DNA of 42,414 bases from an uncultured Alphaproteobacteria bacterium (GTDB lineage Bacteria > Pseudomonadota > Alphaproteobacteria > CAAGCB01 > CAG-977), in assembly GCA_944393745.1 (NCBI GenBank), contig CALYBD010000019.1, positions 1 through 42,414 on the forward strand. Reading direction: 5' to 3'. This document shows positions 8,292 to 17,250 of this stretch, one piece after another (within the stretch, counting starts at the first letter, position 1; every line of letters starts with the position of its first letter). A program made the position numbers and the translations under genes. The notes under the pieces were generated by a model, which saw nothing but the letters and a program-made list of their open reading frames with translations, had not been told where the DNA came from and ran no database searches.

Positions 8292-9181
8292 GAAAGTTTT
8301 TGAATTTCCTTTTCCAGCCGTTTTTTCATGGAATCGGAAACTTTCGGGTATTCTTTGGCAAAGTTTTTAAAAGCAATGCAGGCTTCTTCTTTTTTGTTTA
8401 ATTTTGCCATTGTTACGCCCAGTTTAAACAGATTATCCGGTGCTTTTTGGCTGCTGCGGTAATTTTTAAACCCTTCGGCAAAAGCAACGGCTGCCTGTGA
8501 AAACATTGAACGCGCAAAAAACGATTCACCCAACCAATACTGGGCATTTCCGGCCAATTCGTCCTTGGGAAACAAGATCAAAAAAGCCTCAAACTGAGCC
8601 TGAGCCGTCTTATATTGTTTTTTCTTGATGGATGCAAAAGCCTCATCATACAGTTCTTTAGGCTTTTTCTTGCCGTATTTTTCCTGAACCTGCTGCTGTT
8701 TTTGTTTTGCCGATTGCGCGGCGGCGGCTTTTTGTTCTTTTTTCTTTTTTGCCGCTTCTTTTTGCGCCTGTTCCGCAGCATTTTTTTCAGATTCAAACTG
8801 CGCTATCTTTTTTTCGGCGGCCTGCAGTTTTTTTTCCATTTCCTCAAAACGCAGCGACATGTCGGCGCTGATGCGGTCTATCCGTTCCTGCAAACCGTCC
8901 TGAGCAAACTTTACGGTTTCGACTTCGCCCGTCAGCTGGCGCAACGTTTGTTCCGTTTCCTGCAGCTTCATCAACATCGTATCCAGCTTGTCCCCCGAAG
9001 AATCTTCGGGCTTTTTCGTACTGCCGACATAATTGTTGGACAGTTTTTTCTGCACACCTTTCAAAGCGTCTTCGATCCGGTCCAAACGTTCGGCCAGTTC
9101 GCCGATATTAATCGTAACTGCGCGCGCCGGGACAGCAAAAAAAACAATACCGGTTATCAAAACTGAAAAGATTTTTTTCAT
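8282..9181 (-). CDS. cpoB: Cell division coordinator CpoB (YbgF), Tol-Pal system
   Basis: This is a periplasmic Tol-Pal accessory protein that links outer-membrane constriction to peptidoglycan synthesis. From ATG 9181 it has 299 residues with a signal peptide (MKKIFSVLITGIVFFAVPARA); the in-frame extension upstream is not protein-like. Residues 25-120 contain an N-terminal trimerising coiled coil. A Lys/Ala/Gln-rich linker (about 120-175) follows, then TPR repeats (KELYDEAFASIKKKQYKTA onward). The linker is longer and more charged than in E. coli. The gene ends inside tilS. A hairpin at 9204-9239 separates it from the Pal paralogue, so part of its transcription may be independent. Confidence 0.93.
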   Translation of the reverse strand: MKKIFSVLITGIVFFAVPARAVTINIGELAERLDRIEDALKGVQKKLSNNYVGSTKKPEDSSGDKLDTMLMKLQETEQTLRQLTGEVETVKFAQDGLQERIDRISADMSLRFEEMEKKLQAAEKKIAQFESEKNAAEQAQKEAAKKKKEQKAAAAQSAKQKQQQVQEKYGKKKPKELYDEAFASIKKKQYKTAQAQFEAFLILFPKDELAGNAQYWLGESFFARSMFSQAAVAFAEGFKNYRSSQKAPDNLFKLGVTMAKLNKKEEACIAFKNFAKEYPKVSDSMKKRLEKEIQKLSCP

Positions 9182-9203
9182 ACTTTTATTTCCGCAAATA
9201 AAT

Positions 9204-9239
9204 AAAGAGAATGCTTTATTATAAAGCACTCTCTTTTTT
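9204..9239. terminator. Bidirectional-looking hairpin between pal paralogue and cpoB
   Basis: The stem AAAGAGA-TGCTTTA pairs with TAAAGCA-CTCTCTTT around a TTA loop. The T run is good on the plus strand (TTTTTTA) and weaker on the minus strand (TTTATTTAT). In context it would attenuate minus-strand transcription between the Pal paralogue and cpoB. Confidence 0.6.
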
Positions 9240-9262
9240 ATGCGAATATTTTTTTATAAAGT

Positions 9263-9691
9263 TTATTCCGTCACGATCACACTGACCGTCCGGCGGTCTT
9301 CTGCCCAGCCTTTTGCCGTATTCTGCGTTGTCGCCAGTTCGGTGGATCCGAAAGAAACAACAGACACGCGATCCGGACTGATCCCGGACTGAACGAAATA
9401 TTTTTTAACGGCATCGGCACGTTTCTGCCCCAGCTGCATATTATATTTTTCCGTCCCGCGCGGATCGGCATACCCCTGAATAATAATTTTCTTTGTCGGA
9501 TTGGCCTTCAGCCAGGCAATCTGTTTATCCAGGACTTCTTTGCTTTCGGGAGACAAAACCGCCTGATTGGTAGCGAAAAAGACTTCGTTTTGTTTGAAAA
9601 CTTCCTTAAAAGCCTCGCATTTTGTCGCATCGGAAGCACAACCCGTCAGCATCAACAAAGCGCCAAAAGCACCCAATAATGTTTTTTTCAT
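9263..9691 (-). CDS. OmpA-family lipoprotein, second Pal paralogue
   Basis: The protein has 142 residues with a signal peptide and lipobox MLTGC (lipidated Cys18). It is followed directly by an OmpA-type peptidoglycan-binding domain. The core is FATNQAVLSPESK, GYADPRGTEKYNMQLGQKRAD and FGSTE; the Asp and Arg that bind diaminopimelate are retained, but the usual GHTDxRG is GYADPRG. It is one of two adjacent Pal-like genes and the more divergent one. It sits between pal and cpoB, with terminator-like hairpins on both sides, so it may be transcribed differently from the tol genes. It starts at ATG 9691 behind AAGGAG. Confidence 0.88.
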   Translation of the reverse strand: MKKTLLGAFGALLMLTGCASDATKCEAFKEVFKQNEVFFATNQAVLSPESKEVLDKQIAWLKANPTKKIIIQGYADPRGTEKYNMQLGQKRADAVKKYFVQSGISPDRVSVVSFGSTELATTQNTAKGWAEDRRTVSVIVTE

Positions 9692-9712
9692 TTGATATCT
9701 CCTTAATCCGTA

Positions 9713-9744
9713 AAAAAAAGCACCCTAAATTGTAGGGTGCTTTT
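9713..9744 (-). terminator. Intrinsic terminator after pal
   Basis: On the minus strand AAGCACCCTA pairs with TAGGGTGCTT and is followed by a run of T (plus-strand A run 9712-9719). It is placed between the two Pal genes, 20 bases after the first stop. Confidence 0.9.
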
Positions 9745-9765
9745 CATCATCGGATAAGATGATAA

Positions 9766-10239
9766 TTAGTCTTTAACCACTGTAACCGCACGGCGATTCT
9801 GAGACCAAGCGGCTTCGTTGGCGCCGACAACGGCCGGACGTTCTTTACCATAAGAAATTACACGGATACGATCGGCATCAACACCGCGGGAAATCAGGTA
9901 ATTTTTAACGGTAACGGCACGGCGTTCACCCAAAGCCAGGTTGTAATCGCGTGTTCCGCGGTCATCGGTATGACCTTCAACAACGACATTCTTTTCAGGA
10001 TTGGCCTTCAACCATTCTGCCTGTGTTTTCAAAACGGCAACGGCATCCGTCGTCAGATCATATTTATCAAAGCCAAAGAAAACGCGATCTTTTGCGTTTT
10101 GAACAAAAGCTTCGTCCTGTCCGGCTTCTTCTTCAACCGTAACGGAAACCATGACGTCTTCTTCTTCGACAGGGGTCGTGGAAGCACAGCCGGAAACCAG
10201 AGCAACGGCAGCCAAAGCGGCAAATAAATGTTTTTTCAT
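9766..10239 (-). CDS. pal: Peptidoglycan-associated lipoprotein Pal
   Basis: This 157-residue lipoprotein anchors the outer membrane to peptidoglycan and binds TolB. ATG 10239 is used because GGAGTAATTTC precedes it and the chain then starts MKKHLFAALAAVALVSGC, a signal peptide with lipobox (Cys18). A short acidic linker (VEEEDVMVSVTVEEEAG) follows. The OmpA domain then shows FFGFDKYDLT, VEGHTDDRGTRDYNLALGERRA and ISYGKERP, the canonical Pal pattern. It lies 91 bases downstream of tolB with a possible promoter in the gap and is followed by a strong terminator. Confidence 0.95.
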   Translation of the reverse strand: MKKHLFAALAAVALVSGCASTTPVEEEDVMVSVTVEEEAGQDEAFVQNAKDRVFFGFDKYDLTTDAVAVLKTQAEWLKANPEKNVVVEGHTDDRGTRDYNLALGERRAVTVKNYLISRGVDADRIRVISYGKERPAVVGANEAAWSQNRRAVTVVKD

Positions 10240-10281
10240 GAAATTACTCCTAAAAACAAAGACAACTTGATCCTCTTGATA

Positions 10282-10311
10282 GAATTTAAATAAATTCTGC
10301 CCGTTACGCAA
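10282..10311 (-). promoter_or_regulatory. Possible pal promoter overlapping an inverted repeat
   Basis: On the minus strand TTGCGT (10311-10306) lies 16 bases before TTAAAT (10289-10284). The -10 region is embedded in an inverted repeat with arms GAATTTA/TAAATTC (10282-10297), which could be an operator. This is consensus matching by eye only. Confidence 0.35.
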
Positions 10312-10330
10312 CCTTTATTTCACTTTTATA

Positions 10331-11656
10331 CTAATGATTAGATAAAAGCGGCGACCAGGCAGGGTCGGACGCATCAACCGGCGTAATCAACCGGCGTTCG
10401 TTATAGCCGGTTATATCAACGGCATAAATTTTTGTCGCACCGGGAATTCCCGAACGATTTGGCGGTTCCTGGCGGAAATACATCAAAATACGTCCGTTCG
10501 GCGACCAGGTCGGTGCTTCGACCAAATAGCCTTCCGCCACCAGGCGTTCGCCTTTGCCGTCCGGGAACATTACCCCGATATAAAATTTCCCGCCGGCCAT
10601 TTTGGTAAAAGCAATATAATCGCCCCGCGGTGACCATACCGGTGTGGCATACCGGCCGTTGCCAAAGCTGATTCGTTTGACGTTCTTGCCGTTTGAATCC
10701 ATGACATACAACTGCTGTGCGCCGCTGCGATCCGAATTAAACACAATCTTTTTACCGTCCGGAGAATAACTGGGCGATGTTTCGATCGCCGCAGAATTCG
10801 TCAACTGTTTAACGGCACGCGTATCCAGATCCAATTCGAAAATATCCGTATTGCCGTTTTCCGCCATTGACATGATCAGCTTGTGCCCGTCCGGCGAAAA
10901 ACGCGGCGCAAAAGTCATACCGGGGAAATCGCCGACAACCTGTTGTTTGCCTGTTTCGATATCAAACAAATACACCCGCGGCGTATCCTTATAAAATGAC
11001 AAATATGTAATCTGTTGCATATTCGGCGAAAAACGCGGGGTCAGCACCAAATTCAGCCCGTCCGTCAAAAACTGATGATTTTCGCCGTCCTGATCCATAA
11101 TGGCCAGCCGCTTGATCCGGTTTAAAGGCGTTCCTGTTTCGGCAATATACACAATACGGGTATCAAAATATCCTTCTTCGCCCGTAATTCGTTTATAAAC
11201 GGCATCGGCAATCATATGTGCCGCACGCCGCCAGCCTTTATTGTCGATTTCCAACGTGGCCGAATACAGTTCCTGCGCCGCGTAAACGTCCCACAACCGA
11301 ACGGAAACACGAATTTGTTTTTCGCTCAGGTAATCAATATGCCCCTGGATCAGCGCTTCGGCTTTAATCGCCTGCCAGTCAACAAAAACAGGCGCATCTT
11401 CAATTCCTTTAAACGTCTGCAAATAAGCCAGCGGATCCAATATTCTGAACAATCCGGAACTTTCCAGATCGCTTTCGATCACCTGGCTGATTTTTTCGGC
11501 CATTTCTTTGGCCTGTTCTCCGCCGGCAGAAAAAACAGGAAGCCCCGTTGCCATCGGTTCGGAATGAGCCCCCGTAATGTCAATGCTTAATTCCGCCCGC
11601 AGCGAAAAAGGCATCAACACGACAAAAAACAAAGCACATAAAAAACTTTTTTTCAT
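10331..11656 (-). CDS. tolB: Tol-Pal translocation protein TolB
   Basis: This periplasmic beta-propeller links Pal to TolA. The 441-residue protein has a signal peptide ([21 protein letters not shown]), an N-terminal D1 domain with LDPLAYLQ near 100, and a C-terminal propeller. Propeller repeats of the form [39 protein letters not shown] and [14 protein letters not shown] are easy to see. ATG 11656 sits 1 base after the tolA stop, with weak ribosome-site similarity inside the tolA end, so translational coupling is likely. Confidence 0.96.
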   Translation of the reverse strand: MKKSFLCALFFVVLMPFSLRAELSIDITGAHSEPMATGLPVFSAGGEQAKEMAEKISQVIESDLESSGLFRILDPLAYLQTFKGIEDAPVFVDWQAIKAEALIQGHIDYLSEKQIRVSVRLWDVYAAQELYSATLEIDNKGWRRAAHMIADAVYKRITGEEGYFDTRIVYIAETGTPLNRIKRLAIMDQDGENHQFLTDGLNLVLTPRFSPNMQQITYLSFYKDTPRVYLFDIETGKQQVVGDFPGMTFAPRFSPDGHKLIMSMAENGNTDIFELDLDTRAVKQLTNSAAIETSPSYSPDGKKIVFNSDRSGAQQLYVMDSNGKNVKRISFGNGRYATPVWSPRGDYIAFTKMAGGKFYIGVMFPDGKGERLVAEGYLVEAPTWSPNGRILMYFRQEPPNRSGIPGATKIYAVDITGYNERRLITPVDASDPAWSPLLSNH

Positions 11657-11657
11657 T

Positions 11658-12641
11658 TTACATCACTCCGCCGTCAAACGGGTTAAACCTGAGAAGAAGC
11701 GTCTGCCACATATCGTAAGATTGTCCGTAGTGTTCCGGAAAGATTTTAAACGGAGACTCCGCGTTTTTTTTATCGCAGATATATACGGCACGTCTGGCGC
11801 TTTCCGCAACAGAGCGAAAAGCCGTATCTTTATTGTATCTGGCTTTATTTAAAATTTTCACGTCCTTCACCGTTCCTTCCCGGTTCAGAAAAACGCGAAT
11901 TTCAATCAACATATCCTGCACGCCGCGCACACCGGGATCCAAATTCCAGCATTCGCGCAATTTTATGCCGATCATGTCTTTTTCGGAAACGGACAATTCC
12001 TGCATATAGCTGCCGCCCTGGCCGCCTTCTATGCCTTCCGTCGTCATTTCTTCGGGATCCGTTTCAACCGTTTTCATATCCGCATAGCCCATGCCGTTTT
12101 TAATGCCGTCGACAGAAGCCAGCAATGTTTTAAACGGATCTTCCGTTGCGGCGCCGGCTCCGCCGCTTTTGATCGAATTGGACGCCGCGGACGGTTTATC
12201 TTTTTTCTTAGGCGTCGTAATATCTTTTAACAAGCTGTTCAGTTCTTTTTCCAATACGGCTCCGGCTGTTTTTTGCGTCTTTGATTTTCCTGTTTTTCCG
12301 CCGCGCGCGGACGATCCGGATCGTCCGGCGGAAGACGCCTTGCTGTAAGCCGAAGTATTAACCGTCCTTTTGGATTTTTTTTTCTGATTCGTCTGCATCA
12401 GCTTTGGCGGCAGATTTGTCATTTCGGCGATTTGAACCTTCGATAAATCAACGACAAAAACCGGAACGGAAAGCGCATGTTCTTTTTTTTCCGAAACAAA
12501 ATCGCATGTCAGCAAAATGACGACGGCCGCGTGCAAAGTTACCGACATAACCATCGGCAAATGGTCAAAAGCGCTTTGAACCGTTTTAAATAAAAACGGA
12601 TAATGTCTTAAACGCATAAAAAAGTTCAGGCGCAGTCCCAC
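11658..12641 (-). CDS. tolA: TolA/TonB-type energy-transducing protein
   Basis: TolA spans the periplasm and carries energy from TolQR to TolB/Pal. The protein (327 residues) starts at GTG 12641, with AAAGGAAA six bases upstream. It has a cytoplasmic N terminus, one membrane helix ([19 protein letters not shown], about 30-50) and a Ser/Lys/Gly-rich linker (about 85-160). The C-terminal TonB/TolA-like domain contains [13 protein letters not shown] and [19 protein letters not shown]. The linker is much shorter and less helical than in E. coli TolA, as usual for Alphaproteobacteria. Gene order settles the assignment. Confidence 0.9.
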   Translation of the reverse strand: MGLRLNFFMRLRHYPFLFKTVQSAFDHLPMVMSVTLHAAVVILLTCDFVSEKKEHALSVPVFVVDLSKVQIAEMTNLPPKLMQTNQKKKSKRTVNTSAYSKASSAGRSGSSARGGKTGKSKTQKTAGAVLEKELNSLLKDITTPKKKDKPSAASNSIKSGGAGAATEDPFKTLLASVDGIKNGMGYADMKTVETDPEEMTTEGIEGGQGGSYMQELSVSEKDMIGIKLRECWNLDPGVRGVQDMLIEIRVFLNREGTVKDVKILNKARYNKDTAFRSVAESARRAVYICDKKNAESPFKIFPEHYGQSYDMWQTLLLRFNPFDGGVM

Positions 12642-12653
12642 TTGCCGTTTCCT

Positions 12654-13124
12654 TTATTTTTTCTTTTCACCCGTTGTTTGTTTTTTCAAGGGTTCCGTAT
12701 CAACCAAATCACCGGTTTTCAGGCCGACTTTGGAAATACCGGCCAACCGCAGAAGGCTCATCAGTTCGATCACCTGCCCGTAAGACGTCGCCCGATCGCC
12801 GCTGATAACAATTTTTAAATCCGGATTGCTTTTCTGCATTGCCTTTAATCGAGTAACCAGCGTTTCCGGCCGAACGACCTCATCGCCCAGATAAATTTTG
12901 GAATGCGCGTCAATGCTGATATCAACGGCACGGTCGGATTCTTCCATCGTTTGCCCGTCTCCGCGCGGCAGGTCAAGAGAAATCCCCGTTGTCATCATCG
13001 GCGCGGTCACCATAAAAATAACCAAAAGGACCAACATAACGTCAACGAACGGCGTCACATTAATTTCGGAAAAAGACGCTCTTTGACGTTTGCCGCGTGT
13101 GGAAAATTTAACAGAAGCACCCAT
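12654..13124 (-). CDS. tolR: Tol-Pal proton-channel subunit TolR
   Basis: This is an ExbD-family inner-membrane protein that works with TolQ. From ATG 13124 it has 156 residues; an upstream extension into tolQ is not real because the tolQ stop and this ATG are one base apart (TAA-C-ATG). It carries SEINVTPFVDVMLVLLVIFMVTAPMM, with the conserved proton-path Asp in the single membrane helix, then LPRGDGQ and the periplasmic KIVISGDRATSYGQV segment. It has a short Lys-rich C-terminal tail. Confidence 0.95.
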   Translation of the reverse strand: MGASVKFSTRGKRQRASFSEINVTPFVDVMLVLLVIFMVTAPMMTTGISLDLPRGDGQTMEESDRAVDISIDAHSKIYLGDEVVRPETLVTRLKAMQKSNPDLKIVISGDRATSYGQVIELMSLLRLAGISKVGLKTGDLVDTEPLKKQTTGEKKK

Positions 13125-13125
13125 G

Positions 13126-13863
13126 TTAAACGCTCCGTTTTTCAGTGCGGCTGGTCGTATCGTCAATCTGGCGCGACAGAATCGTGCTGAATTCGCCGGC
13201 GAAATTTTCCAATGTTTTGGCATAGCGATTCATGTCGCTGGACAATTTGTTATAAGCCAAAACGGCCGGAATCGCCGCCACCAGCCCCAAAGCCGTTGCA
13301 AACAAAGCTTCGGCAATGCCCGGCGCGACAACGGCCAAAGAAGTATTCGAGCTGGCTCCGATATTATGGAAGCTGTTCATAATCCCCCAAACCGTTCCGA
13401 ACAACCCGATAAACGGCGACACCGCCCCGGTAGAAGCCAGAAATGTCATACGTTTTTCGACCCTGTCCATTTCACGATCCATTGTAATCTGCATCACGCG
13501 ATCAATACGTTGATTCAAGCTGGTACCGTGTACGCCGCCCGTTCCCAAAGCACCCGAAGACCGGCGCCATTCGCGCATCGCCGCGACAAAAACCGCCGAC
13601 ATCGGATCCAGTCTGAACGGCTTGGCTTCCAGTTTATCAAACATTTCGTCCAAAGAACCGCCCGACCAGAATTGAGCCTCAAACTTTTTGGCATCTTCGG
13701 TCGCCGAACGCAGCAGCATTACTTTTTCAAAAATAATTGCCCATGACCAGACCGAAGCCAAAGCTAAAACTATAATGACCGTTTTTACAACAAAATCAGC
13801 CTGCAGAAACAATCCGAACATTGACAGATGTGTTGCGGCTGCCGTTAAAGATCCCGCTGGCAT
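13126..13863 (-). CDS. tolQ: Tol-Pal proton-channel subunit TolQ
   Basis: This MotA/TolQ/ExbB-family inner-membrane protein has 245 residues. The first helix (about 17-40) is followed by a large cytoplasmic loop with RMTFLASTGAVSPFIGLFGTVWGIMNSF. That segment, and VAPGIAEALFATALGLVAAIPAVLAYN, are the two conserved channel helices. ATG 13863 has an AGGAG site nine bases upstream, but this site is locked inside the 3' arm of a 16-bp hairpin (13868-13906), so expression of the tol operon may be regulated at this point. Confidence 0.95.
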   Translation of the reverse strand: MPAGSLTAAATHLSMFGLFLQADFVVKTVIIVLALASVWSWAIIFEKVMLLRSATEDAKKFEAQFWSGGSLDEMFDKLEAKPFRLDPMSAVFVAAMREWRRSSGALGTGGVHGTSLNQRIDRVMQITMDREMDRVEKRMTFLASTGAVSPFIGLFGTVWGIMNSFHNIGASSNTSLAVVAPGIAEALFATALGLVAAIPAVLAYNKLSSDMNRYAKTLENFAGEFSTILSRQIDDTTSRTEKRSV

Positions 13864-13867
13864 TAAA

Positions 13868-13906
13868 AAGCTCTCCTTTAAAAATTTCCGTTTTAAAGAA
13901 GAGCTT
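13868..13906 (-). promoter_or_regulatory. Hairpin sequestering the tolQ ribosome site / attenuator-like
   Basis: Read on the minus strand, the arm AAGCTCTTCTTTAAAA (13906-13891) pairs over all 16 positions (one G-U) with TTTTAAAGGAGAGCTT (13883-13868) across a 7-base loop. The 3' arm contains the tolQ Shine-Dalgarno sequence AGGAG, and the stem is followed by TTTTTA and then the ATG. It can therefore act as an intrinsic terminator and as a cover for the ribosome site. It lies between ybgC and tolQ. Confidence 0.8.
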
Positions 13907-13926
13907 AGCGTATATTCATTAACAGA

Positions 13927-14328
13927 TTACGAAATTTCAGCCAATTTTGTTCTGATATCCGGCGGAATACGCGTCGGTTTTCCCGTCGGCGTCACGCAAA
14001 CAATCTGTAATTTTATTTCCACCAGCGTTTCTTCGCCGCGTTTAACCGTCTGCAAGCAATCAAATCCGGCACCGCGCAATTCCAGAATTTCCGTTTCAAC
14101 AATCAGTTCGTCTTCCAGACGCGCCGGTTTTTGAAAATCCAGTTCACAGTGTTTAACCATAAATCCGCACGGCTTTTCCGCCGCGGCCATTTCTTTGCAA
14201 AAAATACCGTGTTCATGCAAAAAATCCATACGGGCTCGTTCGGCAAATCCCAAATATTTGGAATGGTACACAACGCCACCGGCGTCCGTGTCTTCATAAC
14301 AGATATTAATCGGCGTGTATGTTTTCAT
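13927..14328 (-). CDS. ybgC: Acyl-CoA thioesterase YbgC, Tol-Pal associated
   Basis: This hot-dog-fold thioesterase (133 residues) is typically the first gene of tol operons and acts on short-chain or phospholipid-pathway acyl-CoA/ACP. It has YEDTDAGGVVYHSKYLGFAERAR near the N terminus; the Asp in DTDAGGVVYH is the catalytic residue of the 4-hydroxybenzoyl-CoA thioesterase-like family. The ribosome site is weak (AGAAAGAAAAAAA). The strong hairpin 21 bases after its stop may partly uncouple it from tolQ. Confidence 0.92.
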   Translation of the reverse strand: MKTYTPINICYEDTDAGGVVYHSKYLGFAERARMDFLHEHGIFCKEMAAAEKPCGFMVKHCELDFQKPARLEDELIVETEILELRGAGFDCLQTVKRGEETLVEIKLQIVCVTPTGKPTRIPPDIRTKLAEIS

Positions 14329-14341
14329 TTTTTTTCTTTCT

Positions 14342-15529
14342 TTATCGTCCGGAGTAATCCAAAACCGCGGCCGTTTTAAAAGATGCCGCAGACTGATTTT
14401 TAAGTTTTTGATCCTTTTTCTGTGTTGATGTCTTTGCTTTTTCGGCCTTTATTTCTCCATACGTTTTATCCGAAACAGAACCGTTTTTCAGCACATAAAA
14501 ATCATTAACGGAGGTATCTCTGTTCCCGCGTCGGGCGGCACTGTTCCCGATCGTTTCGGCCGCTTTACAGAAATCTTCGGTCAAATAGGCCGTTGAAGAC
14601 GTCTTTAAAACGGATCCGTCCGTTCCGGCATAAGGTTTACCGTCAACGGTACAGACATATTTAATCAACGAATCCGCCGAAATTGTCTGTGTAAAGGCCT
14701 TTTTGGCCATTTTATTCGAAACGTTTAATACCACGTTTTTATGAAAATCAATCATGGATTTATCATACAAGGCCACATATGATTTATTTTTATACCAGGC
14801 CAACATCGTTTCTTTCATTGTTTCGTTGCTGTTTTGGCCGTGTTTTTTGGCTCCGTTCTCAAAAGCCCGGGTAATGCCCCGATGTGTATTGACCAACTGT
14901 TTCCAGGCCAGGCTGTCCCCCGTCTGCGCCAGTTCATAAGAAAACTTTGTTTGTGTGGCCATGGCATCGGCTTCCATGACGCGGGTCGTCATAACATTCG
15001 AACCGAATGTATGAAAAAGGTCTACATTTTCATTTAAAGCATGGCTTTGAACACTGTGTTTGCCTTCATGAATCAGACAGGACTGCAGATCGTCGTCTTT
15101 AAAAACGGAATTTAAACAAATCGAATTTGTATTCGGATCAAAGAACCCGATGACTCCCTGACCGGCGTTTCCCGTATAAAGAACCGTCCCTTGTTGCGAA
15201 ATCTGTTCCAAAACATTGCGTCCCGTCGGTGTATTCACGGCATTGTTCACCAACTTTTGCAAACGGGCAAAAGAAACGCTGTCCTGTTTTAATGTCTGAT
15301 AAGAACAAAGCGTATCACCGGCCTGCGTGACGGCATAAGCCGTAACGGTTTCATCGGATTTAACAACATTGTTCGCATTGACCGACCTGCAAGAAACGGC
15401 AAAAGCCGAAGCCAAAATCATTGATGCCGCCGCCATTTTTGTCGCATGACGATCGGAAAAAGTTTTTATGCCGTTTTTAAACTTTTTAATGCCCTGTTTT
15501 GAAAAAAATTCACTGACCGATTTTGACAT
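14342..15529 (-). CDS. Putative membrane-anchored zincin metallopeptidase (HEGKH)
   Basis: This 395-residue protein was not recognised with certainty; it resembles proteins labelled DUF6782 putative metallopeptidase (from memory). The start is ATG 15529. A basic N-terminal segment of about 30 residues precedes a hydrophobic stretch ending AFAVSC (near residues 33-47), so it could be a signal anchor or a lipoprotein. The key motif is LIHEGKHSVQ (about residues 152-161), an HExxH zinc site. E186 and D188 in VMEADAMA, about 30 residues later, could supply the third ligand. This fits a gluzincin-like arrangement. The C-terminal 40 residues are Lys/Ser/Thr-rich. Together with the next gene it is inserted between ybgC and ruvB. 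Confidence 0.7.
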   Translation of the reverse strand: MSKSVSEFFSKQGIKKFKNGIKTFSDRHATKMAAASMILASAFAVSCRSVNANNVVKSDETVTAYAVTQAGDTLCSYQTLKQDSVSFARLQKLVNNAVNTPTGRNVLEQISQQGTVLYTGNAGQGVIGFFDPNTNSICLNSVFKDDDLQSCLIHEGKHSVQSHALNENVDLFHTFGSNVMTTRVMEADAMATQTKFSYELAQTGDSLAWKQLVNTHRGITRAFENGAKKHGQNSNETMKETMLAWYKNKSYVALYDKSMIDFHKNVVLNVSNKMAKKAFTQTISADSLIKYVCTVDGKPYAGTDGSVLKTSSTAYLTEDFCKAAETIGNSAARRGNRDTSVNDFYVLKNGSVSDKTYGEIKAEKAKTSTQKKDQKLKNQSAASFKTAAVLDYSGR

Positions 15530-15552
15530 CACAGTCTGCTTTCTTTGTTACA

Positions 15553-16176
15553 TTAACGTCCGTTGTTCTTTTTTAAGGACAATGCCGTAATCATGCCGCC
15601 CGGATTGCCCAGTCCCGAAGCATACAAAGCGCGGACTTCGTCTTTATAAGACGGCTTGGGATCCAGCGCGTTTTTCAACTTTTTCAAAGCAATCTGCGCA
15701 TGTTTGATTTCCGTATAAGCCTTTAATGCTTCGGCTTTATCTTTTTTGGCTTCTTCGGAAAAAGCATACACCCCCGTTGATAAAGCGCCGGCAAACAACG
15801 TAAAGGAAACAGCCGCCATCGGATCAACCCCTTGTGCCGCCATAACGCCCGACACAACGCCGGCCGCCCCCAGCATTACGGTTTTGGCCGCTTCTTTGCC
15901 GCCCAGAGCATATTGAACCTTTGTTTTAAAGTCGGCTGCTTTTGCCTGACCGGACAGTTCTTTTTCCATCGTGCCGATAACTTTCAGCGTCGCCTGTTTA
16001 TCCGCATTTTTAACAGAATGATCCGCCAGATACTGATCTGCTGCCCGAACAGCCGCACGCTTTGAGGACGTTTTGCCCATCACCTCAACTGCGCCGGCCA
16101 GATACAAGCCGACTTTTGTTGCCACCTGAATATCCGTCAGAGAAAGCCCCTGTTTTGATTCGATCACTAAAGCCAT
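15553..16176 (-). CDS. Hypothetical protein with two hydrophobic segments
   Basis: This 207-residue protein was not recognised. The N-terminal third is Ala/Lys-rich and helical. Two hydrophobic segments lie near residues 96-115 (TVMLGAAGVVSGVMAAQGV) and 118-138 (PMAAVSFTLFAGALSTGVYAF), forming a probable membrane hairpin. A charged helix (EEAKKDKAEALKAYTEIKHAQIALKKLKNAL) follows. No signal peptide is present. It lies 23 bases upstream of the HEGKH protein gene in the same direction, so the two are probably cotranscribed and may act together at the inner membrane. ATG 16176 has a modest AAGGGCG site. Confidence 0.65.
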   Translation of the reverse strand: MALVIESKQGLSLTDIQVATKVGLYLAGAVEVMGKTSSKRAAVRAADQYLADHSVKNADKQATLKVIGTMEKELSGQAKAADFKTKVQYALGGKEAAKTVMLGAAGVVSGVMAAQGVDPMAAVSFTLFAGALSTGVYAFSEEAKKDKAEALKAYTEIKHAQIALKKLKNALDPKPSYKDEVRALYASGLGNPGGMITALSLKKNNGR

Positions 16177-16215
16177 ATTTGCGCCCTTTTCAAAAAATTT
16201 CGCAAAATTATACCA

Positions 16216-17250
16216 TTATCCGTTATTTCCGGCAAACAAATCTTCTGTCACGGCGGTCGGCGCGGACAGCCCCAAATGCTTAAATCCCAACGCCGTCAGC
16301 ATTCTGCCGCGAGGCGTGCGCTGCAAGTATCCTTGCTGTAACAAATAAGGTTCAATGACTTCTTCGATCGTATCGCGTTCCTCGGACAAAGCCGCCGCCA
16401 AAGTGTCGGCACCGACCGGCCCGCCCGCATATTTTTGTGCAATACACATTAAATAACGCCGATCCATCATATCCAGCCCCTGATTGTCAACGTCCAGCCG
16501 TTTTAAGGCTTTATCCGCTATTTGCATATCGATTTCTTTTTTACCTTCAAAGGCGGCAAAATCCCGTACGCGTTTTAACAAACGTCCGGCCACACGCGGC
16601 GTCCCGCGCGACCGGCGGGCAATTTCTCGCGCGCCGTCCGGCGTTATCGCCGTTTTTAAAACACCCGCCCCGCGGACAACGATCTTTTCCAGATCCGCCG
16701 GATCATAAAAGTCCAGCCGCAGCGGAATCCCGAAACGATCGCGCAACGGCTGCGTCAACAGTCCCGAACGCGTCGTTGCGCCGATCAGTGTAAACGGCTG
16801 CAAATCAATGCGCACCGAACGCGCTGCCGGCCCTTCGCCGATAATCAGATCCAGCTGAAAATCTTCCATCGCGGCGTACAGGACTTCTTCAATCGCGGGA
16901 TTTAAACGATGAATTTCATCAATAAAAAGAACATCGTTTTTTTCCAGATTCGTCAGAATAGCCGCCAAATCGCCGGCTTTGGAAATCATCGGGGCGGACG
17001 TAGCTCTGAAACCGACCCCCAGTTCATGAGCAACAATCTGCGCCAAAGTCGTCTTGCCCAGTCCCGGCGGCCCGAACAGCAAAATATGATCCAGCGATTC
17101 CCCGCGCGTTAACGCCGAAGTAATAAACACTTTCAGATTATCACATACCGTGCGTTGCCCCGTAAAATCAGCCAAAGACTGCGGGCGCATTTTGGCAAAA
17201 TCCTCATCGCCGCTTCTTTTGGCCGGACTGACGATCCTGTCTTCGGTCAT
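16216..17250 (-). CDS. ruvB: Holliday junction branch-migration ATPase RuvB
   Basis: The product is a 344-residue AAA+ motor that drives branch migration with RuvA. It has Walker A GPPGLGKT (60-67), Walker [12 protein letters not shown] near 110, sensor [10 protein letters not shown] near 155 and the C-terminal winged-helix [17 protein letters not shown], all diagnostic. Its ATG overlaps the ruvA stop by 4 bases, as ruvA does with ruvC, so ruvCAB is a tightly coupled unit. Confidence 0.98.
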   Translation of the reverse strand: MTEDRIVSPAKRSGDEDFAKMRPQSLADFTGQRTVCDNLKVFITSALTRGESLDHILLFGPPGLGKTTLAQIVAHELGVGFRATSAPMISKAGDLAAILTNLEKNDVLFIDEIHRLNPAIEEVLYAAMEDFQLDLIIGEGPAARSVRIDLQPFTLIGATTRSGLLTQPLRDRFGIPLRLDFYDPADLEKIVVRGAGVLKTAITPDGAREIARRSRGTPRVAGRLLKRVRDFAAFEGKKEIDMQIADKALKRLDVDNQGLDMMDRRYLMCIAQKYAGGPVGADTLAAALSEERDTIEEVIEPYLLQQGYLQRTPRGRMLTALGFKHLGLSAPTAVTEDLFAGNNG

